A stretch of 64,000 nt of DNA from Larix kaempferi. Its lineage: Eukaryota > Streptophyta > Pinopsida > Pinales > Pinaceae. The notes under the pieces were generated by a model, which saw nothing but the letters and a program-made list of their open reading frames with translations, searched no databases and was not told the DNA's origin. The DNA lies in contig BSBM01001383.1 of the NCBI GenBank assembly GCA_027924585.1, positions 1,215,001 through 1,279,000 of the forward strand. Reading direction: 5' to 3'. Positions 57,702 through 64,000 of this stretch are shown here, piece after piece (within the stretch, counting starts at the first letter, position 1; each line of letters starts with the position of its first letter). Both the position numbers and the translations under genes were made by a program.

Positions 57702-57713
57702 GCTCTGATACCA
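57702..57713 (-). other. E3 primer-binding site, tRNA-iMet type
   Basis: The minus strand reads TGGTATCAGAGC directly after the LTR end TTTTCACA, a perfect 12-base match. Confidence 0.93.
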
Positions 57714-58483
57714 TGTGAAAATCCTCACAGCAGATCTAAGAGATGATGTGTACCTCACAAGAGTAATTATGATTAAGCAAGAAAATAGAAGAAGAGTGAT
57801 ACATGCAGTATAATGAGCAACAGAATAATATGGTACAGTAGAACTCAGATAGAAGCAATAATACTTCGGTCATACTAAATTATTAATCACAAATGGAAAT
57901 ATAAATAATACAATGCATGAGGAATTCGAATGCCTAAGGTGGCAATTCGAATTAGCCTTCATGGAGTGATCAAAGGATCACTGGAGTGTCATCGGAGCAC
58001 AACTAGGTGTCCTCATGATCATTGGAGCGCAACTGGAAGTCTTCATCATCATCAGTGGAGTCATCAATGCTCAAGTAACTATCAACCATCAGTCAAACTA
58101 ACTCTGGTAGGTGTAACTGAGTGTAACTGAATGTAACTGAGTGTAACTGACTGTAACTGAGTGTAACTGAGTGTAACTAAGTGTAACTGAGTGTAACTGA
58201 CTGTAACTGAGTGTAACTAAGTGACAACTGGACTGGTAGGTGAAGGAGGGCGAGTTGCTCCCTAAAATCAAGGAAGAAGGGCGCATTAAGCAACTGGAGG
58301 GCTAAAACTGAATAGTGAGAAGCTCCTGGGGGCTGGCTAACTGAGGGCTAGGTGCAATACTGATGACTGGGATGCATGCAAACCCTAGAATGCATGCAAA
58401 CCCAAAAAGGTGCATGCATGACTGAAAATGTAAATGATCAAAATAATGGTGGGACTAGGATGGAGTATAGGAATATCCTAACA
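57714..58483 (-). repeat. E3 5-prime LTR
   Basis: This LTR contains eleven TGTAACTGAG-type decamers (58112-58221) and two of the 18-bp GCATGCAAACCC units. Three extra decamers and one missing 18-mer explain the whole 12-bp length difference from the other LTR. Confidence 0.95.
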
Positions 58484-58488
58484 ATCTT

Positions 58489-61170
58489 TGTCATCATCAG
58501 AGTCTAAATCAATAATTTCCTGAGAAAATTGCATCTTCCATCAGTGTTGCAATGGCCTCTGCTTCTGTTGCAATCTCAGCTGTTGATTTTGAGGATGCTA
58601 GTTCTTGTGTAATAGCATCTTCTTTTCGTTCCTCAACCTTGGCAGCTTCAGTTTGTGTTGTTGAATCAAGAAATAATTTCAAGAGTGCTGGTTCTTGTGT
58701 AACAACAATATCTCCCTGAATACTGAACTCAACAACTTCTGTCTATGTTGCAGTCTCAACCAATATTTTTAGGAATGCTAGTTCTTGTGTGGAAGCATCC
58801 TTTATTTCTACTTCAACCTCAACCACCTCAGTCTAAGTTGCAGCTTCAATAAACATTTTTGAGAACGATGGTTCTTGTGTAACAACATCTCCCTCTTGTA
58901 CCTCGATGTCAAAAGTTTTTGTCTGGGTTGCAACTTCACCAAATATTTTCAAGGATGTTGGCTCTTGTGTAATAACATCTTGCTTTTCAATTTCTTCAAA
59001 CTGCGAAGGTTGTTCCTGAGTTACCTCAAGTTCTTCTGACTAATGAGGCTAGTCCTAGAATAACTCAGTATTTCCTAATGGATGGGATTACAATGCTTCA
59101 TCTTCTCCTAAATCCAAACTGACGATTATATCAATTTCTGGCTCATTCCACTCCATCAACTCCATTTAAGGTGCTTTTTCTCCTTCTTGCTCTATCTGTG
59201 CAGCCTTTTATGCTACCCAACCCAACACTATAACTCCGTGTCCTACTGAAAAGAATATGTCTCCACATTCTGGGCATACCATTTCTCCCTGTTCCTCATT
59301 TCACAAAACAGGAGATGAATTTTCTAACAAATTTGTAGCCTCTACTAATGTATTCAAATTCTTCTATGCCTGCTTTCCAGTCACTTCCTTCCATCTCTCC
59401 AATTCATTCCGAAGCATTTGCACCTCCTCCTTTAACGACTCATTTTCAAAAAGGAGGTTCTCCATTTGGGGTTCTTCCACAACAGGTTCTTGTGTGGAAG
59501 CAGGTGGTTTGGTGATTAAAATAGGAATTTCTATGCCTACCCATATTGTACATGCTGCTTCTGCTGTGGACAATTCAATATTTTCCCTAATTGCACATGT
59601 TGTTTCTACTGCTGCGATAGATCTAGTCCTTCTTTTCCTCACAACTCCCGATGGCTGGTCTTCTCTACATACTGTTGTTGCTGCTGTAACAGCTCTGGTT
59701 CTTCTCTTCTTTGCTGGGGTAGATGTTTGACCTTTATTCCCTGACTTTTTTCTTCGTTTTCGTGATGCAGGGATTTCTTCTTCAATAATGGTTCCCCTTA
59801 TTTTAGGGGAGGATTCGACATCCAACACCTCCATATTTCCTCCTTCTACTACCTCTGCCCGATATTCTTCTTCTTGCATCACCACTTCCATAGCTGCATC
59901 TTCTACTATCGTAGCTTCAACAGCTGCTCCAGTTTCAACTTCCTTTGATGTAGCTGCTAATGATGCCAATTCTGCTGCTTCAGCCGCCACCCTAACTGCA
60001 ATTTCGACTGGGTTTGTTTCTTCCCCTATAGGGCTTGATGTTGTTGTAGCTTCTAATGTCACTGCCTCATCTGCCATGGCTTCCATCACCACCTCCTTTG
60101 TAAGAGGGTCCGCTGTTGTTGCAGCTTCCCCTATATTTACCTCTTCTTCATCCTCTAACTGGTTTCCTGATACTCTATCCTACCACCAACTGAATTTGAG
60201 GGACTCTGGTCCTCTTCTCCTTCTCCAATACCCCTCAATTCTAATACAGGTTCTCTAATTACCCCAACCCCAGCAAGAAATTGTTCCCAACTCAAATTTT
60301 GGTGTGCAATGGCCCTTAAGATTAACAATTTAATTAAGCCATGATTGGTGAGGGAAGCCACCAGGTGTCGGGTTGTTCTTGCATACCCAACCATGTTTTG
60401 TAGGGTCTTAAAAAGATAAAACGACATATTCACTAGGCTACCATGGCGTAGATGAGATAATAAGGGAAATTCAGAGAAATAGAAAATTTGGTACCTACCT
60501 TCATAGGAGATATATTTCTTCAGGAAAATTGCCACTTGATCCCAGGGCTGAGGTAATGACTCAAGTGAATCTCCACAACATTTTGGACAAACATTCTCCC
60601 CGGCTGCAAGAAATTCCCTTACTGCAGTCGCATTCTGTGTTTTTCGTCCAAACAATTTCTTCCCAACCTAGGGTAGGCCAATAACCTCTGATATAATTGC
60701 CTCTATAACTTCTATGCACAATCCCCTGACCTCAGAGTGAGTATCAGTCAAGTTAAGAACAAACTGTAATGTTGTTTTTGTGTGGAAAACCACTCAAACG
60801 TTGAAAATACTTAGTCCACCCAGCCGCTACAAAGATGGCGAAAACTTCCGTGTTGGCACGCAGAGCTTCCGTGTTCTCAGGTTCATGACGGACTGGGTTA
60901 CCCATATCAACCTCCCTTCGTAATTCAGATGACAAATACATCGACTACCAGTTCAGATGTGGAAGTTGCAGCATACGGACATTCATGGAATAGCAAGAAT
61001 TTGAAATTGGGTATTTTAGGAAAGGTGACATAGTTATCAACCCACGGTAAGATAATACAGTTATGAAAAATGGCATAATTGGGGTGTTTTGGTAGGAATC
61101 GGGTAAGGTGATGGCCATGTAGATAAAGGTATGAATTCTGACATATTCCTTGGTGGTTATGTGGGTACAA
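58489..61170 (-). pseudogene. Extra post-integrase ORF of the Athila-like element, N-terminal and middle part
   Basis: Minus-strand frames follow one another: 61170-60925, 60941-60753, about 60740-60155 (with TAG at 60668-60670), 60092-59364, and frame-shifted remains to 58489. The first part is globular (NTEVFAIFVAAGWTKYFQRL, PQPWDQVAIFLKKYISYEGR, MSFYLFKTLQNMVG) and resembles plant retroelement-associated proteins annotated as putative plant transposon protein. The middle is Ala/Glu-rich with basic clusters (SRKRRKKSGNK, KKRRTRAV), possible nuclear-targeting signals, then a 30-residue repeat array. The frame continues beyond E3 at 55459. Several frame changes and stops make it non-functional. 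Its exact function is unknown. Confidence 0.6.
58541..58990 (-). repeat. 90-bp tandem repeat encoding 30 residues, five units
   Basis: The plus-strand phrase GTTCTTGTGT (GCTCTTGTGT in the last) recurs at 58601, 58691, 58781, 58871 and 58961, a strict 90-bp period. On the minus strand the unit reads TQEPxxxKxFxExATQTE. The aligned Gln codon is CAG at 58923-58925, TAG at 58833-58835 and 58743-58745, and CAA at 58653-58655. Confidence 0.92.
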
Positions 61171-62389
61171 CTTTGCTGACTGGGACTAAAGACAAATTGT
61201 AATCATCATTGCCACATTGATTTTTGTGCTTAATCATGTAAAAGGTCAGAATTCGTACCTTCGCATTATGAGCTTAGCCTTAAATTACCACCATAACCCG
61301 ACTTCATCATCACTTTCATTAAAAAAACATAAATGTGCATGTGCTGAGATGAGTTGGCCACCGCCAACAAGGCTGGTAAGTACATTTGTGCTGACAGATA
61401 CCCATGACAGCCCAATAGTTTTCTTCATTCCTAGCGGACTGGGATTGGAAATGTGGAGTTGCAGCTGATGAATAGGAGGAATCTAGTGGAGTTGTAGCTG
61501 ATGAATAGGAGGAATCTGATGGAATTATGACTAGGAAATTGGAAATAAACCAAGTACAACGAAGTTGCAGCCAGATATGGAGAAATTCTGGCGGAGTCAC
61601 AGCTATAGACTTATGACAAATTTAGCAGAGTTCGGCGAAATATGGCGGAGTCACAATTGTGCGGAAAATAAAAAATGGTGAAATTCGATGGAGTCGCAGC
61701 TGTGCGAAAGAGGTGAAATGGGTGAAAAATAACAGAGTTATAGCTGCAAAAATTGGCAAAATGGTCAAAAGTAGCGGAGTTGCAGTCGTGTAAAAAAGGC
61801 GAAATGGATGAAAATAATGGAGTCACAGCTGCGAAAATTGGCAGAACGGACAAAAGTAGCGGAGTTACAACCATGTGAAAAAGGAGAAATGGATGAAAAT
61901 AGCGGAGTCACAGCTGCAAAAATTGGCAGAATGGACAAAAGTAGTGGTGTTACAACTGCGCGAAAAAGGCAAAATGGATGAAAATAGCAGTCACAGCTGC
62001 GTGAAAAAGGAAAGAAATGAGCAGGGTATGATGGAGTCGCAGCTACACAAAATGGAGTAACAGGAAAATCTTCGGCTGGATGGTGAAAGTTGTCGAATCA
62101 TTCATCTTCTTCAACGAGCAATTTGATCAGGAAAACAAGATAAGGTTCCTGCAATCGTCTGACCCAGTCACGATCGTCGATCCTCGAGTAAATTTCTGTA
62201 CACAGTTCTTCAAAACAAACCCGATCAAGCGTAAAAGAAAAATAAATAAATAAAAGAAAGATAACAATTTATTTATATACAAAATTATGCGTGGAAATTG
62301 TAGTTTAAAAATTCATAGGGGTCAATAAAAGTCCCCGCCCTGACGTTAACTGATAATCTGGGTCAGCTGCAACATGTGAAATGAAGGCA
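61171..62389 (-). other. Spacer between integrase and extra ORF
   Basis: No coding is supported here. A 37-bp-type repeat (GCTGATGAATAGGAGGAATC, 61465-61530) and an array of about 85 bp with four to five units (about 61640-61990) are present. Each unit has GGAGTCACAGCTGC and GAAATGGATGAAAAT phrases; exact spacing is 85 at 61734, 61819 and 61904. Confidence 0.75.
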
Positions 62390-62880
62390 TTTTTTTAGAT
62401 CAATTTGTGATATAGTCGCAGCCGATGACCATTGGCAAATATTGGTGTCTTTTTTTCATCAATGGTGATCAACCGAATTGTTCCATTATCAAATACTCTA
62501 TCTATCTGGTAAGGACCCAAACAACATGTGCATAATTTTCCTTTGAAATCCCTCTTAAACCATGAATCATATAATAGAGCCCAGTCCCCTTCTCAGAAGA
62601 CTTTATTCTTTATAAATCTATCGTGCCATTTAGAGTGTTGTTGTTGGATTAAAGTTGTATGATGCACTGTGACTGTGCAGTTCTCATCAAATTCATTAAA
62701 CTGATTCAGTCAGTTCCTCTGAGCTTCTGATCAATCAAGGTTTGATTCTACAGATGTCTTCAAAGTTCTGATTTCAAATTCAATCGGGAAGACAACATTT
62801 TTACCATATACCAATTCATATGGGGAAAAATCAATGGTGTTGTGCCATGTAGTGCGATAGGCCCATAGTGATCAAGACCT
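62390..62880 (-). pseudogene. Athila-like integrase C-terminal part
   Basis: On the minus strand WHDRFIKNKVF, GDWALLYDSWFK, GKLCTCWLGPYQIDRVFDNG and ANGHRLRLYH form the C-terminal domain that contacts DNA. Just before it is an MNWYMVKML phrase, a damaged form of the PxxLVYGK region. The catalytic DDE core is missing: codons for the N-terminal domain (LDTAGSMDIFCYTG, about 62880) pass within a few residues to the region after the core. Confidence 0.8.
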
Positions 62881-63560
62881 GTGTAGCAAAAGATGTCCAT
62901 CGATCCAGCAGTATCGAGCACTCTGTTGTATAATTTTTCTCTTTTCTCTCTTCGACAGATGTGCTGGAAGCTTTTTCTCTTTTCTCTCTTTGATAGATGT
63001 GCTAGAAGCTTACCTGCAGCCAAAAAATTAGCAATATCCGCATACCAGAGGGGATGAGTTGATATTGCAAACAAATGTTCGTCAGGGAAGGAATCTTCGA
63101 CTGGTAATTTGTCATCCCTGTTAGTAAGTCGAGATAAAAAGTCTGTAACAACGTTTTCCTTCCCTGGTCCATCAATAATTGTGATGTCAAATTCTTGTAA
63201 TAGTAGCAGCCATCTAGTTACTCCAGCATTCGTGATTGGTTTATTCATTAAATATTTGGTGGTTGAATGATCAGTGTGCACAAAAGTGGAATATCCAGTA
63301 ATGTAGTGTCTAAATTTGTTGATGGCATAAACTAGGCAAGGAATTGTTTCTCTGTGACAGTATAATTTAGTTCAGCAGGGGCTAGGTTCTTACTAATGTA
63401 ATAAATTGCATATGGGGCATAACGTTCATGCTGTCCTAAAACTGCCCCAATGGCAGTGTCTGAATCATCTGAGGAGATATGAAAAGGAAGAGCCCAATTG
63501 GGCCCTCGTAAGATGGGTGTTGTAGACAGCCTTTTCTTAAGTTCAGTGAATGCTTTTTGG
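62881..63560 (-). pseudogene. Athila-like RNase H and integrase start
   Basis: HTDHSTTKYLMNK, RWLLLLQEFDITIIDGPGKEN and DFLSRL mark the end of RNase H. WYADIANFLAAGKLL begins the linker to integrase. A short duplication (CTTTTTCTCTTTTCTCTCTT at about 62935-62995) repeats the SKREKRK codons. Upstream to 63560 the RNase H core is present but broken in frame. Confidence 0.82.
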
Positions 63561-64000
63561 CATGCATCATTCCAAACAAACTATGCATCCTTCATCAACA
63601 GAGTGAATAAAGGAGAAGCAAGTTTGGAAAAATTCTCTATGAATCTCCTATAATAACCAGCATGCCCTAAGAAGCTACATACATCATTTTGTGTTCCAAG
63701 AGTTGGTATATTTTCAATTACCTTAATTTTGGATGGGTCTACATGGATACCATTAGAAGAGATGAAGTTCCCCAGAACTATGCCCTCGCTCATCATCATA
63801 TGGCACTTTTTAGTGCTTAAAGATAGTTGGCTTTGTTCACAGCGTTCCAAAACCTTTTCTAAATTTTTAAATGTTTCTTCGAAACTACTACCGTATGGAG
63901 TAAAGTCATCCAAAAAATTTTCCATGCAGTCATTTACCATCTCTGAAAATATTCCAATCACTACTCTTTGAAATGTGGCTGGTGCATTGCACAACTTGAA
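63561..64000 (-). pseudogene. Athila-like reverse transcriptase, partial at window edge
   Basis: The minus-strand frame is open from the window edge to 63581: CNAPATFQRVVIGIFSEM, NDCMENFLDDFTPYG with the catalytic FLDD, LSTKKCHMMMSEGIVLG, VDPSKIKVIENIPT and FLGHAGYYRRFIENFSKLA. These are the palm and thumb blocks of an Athila-group reverse transcriptase. This part has no lesion, but the rest lies outside the window and the downstream integrase core is deleted. Confidence 0.9.

Larger units (their letters stand above)
55460..58483 (-). mobile_element. E3, gag-only LTR retrotransposon
   Basis: LTRs of 758 bp (55460-56217) and 770 bp (57714-58483) flank 1.5 kb of interior, with target duplications ATCTT at 55455-55459 and 58484-58488. 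On the minus strand a perfect tRNA-iMet primer site adjoins the 5-prime LTR, and AAGGGGGGG precedes the 3-prime LTR. The only gene is an uninterrupted gag-like frame, with no polymerase. The LTRs differ by roughly ten substitutions plus repeat-number changes, so insertion is recent. This fits the published idea of terminal-repeat retrotransposons with a gag domain (TR-GAG). Confidence 0.93.
52821..64000 (-). mobile_element. Athila-like Ty3/gypsy element with extra genes, left part
   Basis: Read on the minus strand from the window's right edge, the order is reverse transcriptase, RNase H, integrase with its core deleted, an untranslated repeat-rich spacer, a long extra coding region beyond integrase, polypurine tract and LTR. 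LCNAPATFQR-type reverse transcriptase with MVNDCMENFLDDFTPYG and the tRNA-Asp-type primer site place it in the Athila group. In that group a gene after integrase is usual, often described as envelope-like, but the product here looks coiled-coil and Glu-rich instead. E3 is inserted in the extra coding region. Confidence 0.85.

Noticed and set aside
59257-60258. Plus-strand frames opposite the extra ORF
   Set aside because: Repeated GCT/TCT codons on the plus strand mirror the Ala/Glu-rich minus-strand protein, which joins recognisable regions on both sides.

Overview
This window looks like nuclear DNA of a large-genome seed plant. It holds nested Ty1/copia and Ty3/gypsy LTR retrotransposons, a plant-type LINE, short non-autonomous LTR elements primed by initiator-methionine tRNA, and decayed leucine-rich-repeat (LRR) receptor-like genes. 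There are no operons, ribosome-binding sites, CRISPR arrays, rRNA or tRNA genes. A conifer or other gymnosperm would fit the element density and decay, but that is inference. I see no clearly functional host gene. The most intact coding sequence is the 381-codon gag-like frame of a recently inserted non-autonomous retroelement.

Layout. Positions 1-1.8 kb are non-coding repeat, related to 28.4-30.3 kb. From 1.8 to 9.3 kb lies a decayed minus-strand Ty1/copia element (Copia-A). A complete 3.06-kb short-LTR element with 5-bp target duplications (E1) is inserted in it. From 9.3 to 10.6 kb is the gag-end/protease half of a plus-strand Ty3/gypsy element (Ty3-1), stopped by a copia LTR (Copia-C, 10.6-12.0 kb). 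From 12.3 to 18.2 kb is an LRR receptor-like pseudogene (LRR1) with its flanks. The gag half of Ty3-1 is at 19.9-21.6 kb, cut by the 3-prime end of a copia element (Copia-B, 21.6-23.3 kb). A second LRR copy (LRR2), whose promoter is fused to its 3-prime end, and its duplicated downstream flank run from 24.0 to 27.1 kb.

Further right, 30.7-31.8 kb holds an unrecognised reading frame with three nonsense codons. A 5-prime-truncated LINE (33.7-37.8 kb) is split by a second complete short-LTR element (E2, 34.4-37.4 kb). Diverged direct repeats fill 39.9-42.9 kb. A plus-strand Ty3/gypsy element (Ty3-2) occupies 42.9-52.8 kb and ends inside its integrase. From 52.8 kb to the end is a minus-strand Athila-like Ty3/gypsy element with extra genes beyond integrase, interrupted by a young gag-only LTR element (E3, 55.5-58.5 kb).

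Three themes tie this together. First, E1 and E2 share an architecture (short AT-rich LTRs, tRNA-iMet primer site, about 1 kb of C/T-rich leader, an A/T tract, then one charged coiled-coil frame and no polymerase) but not obvious LTR sequence. They are the best candidate for an under-described element group. Second, most nonsense codons sit where a CAG, CAA or CGA is expected, the pattern of methylcytosine deamination in silenced plant DNA; internal tandem repeats supply built-in controls. Third, the same copia target duplication (CAATT) flanks both distant halves of Ty3-1, which suggests that a block carrying Ty3-1, copia and LRR was duplicated in tandem and then partly deleted.
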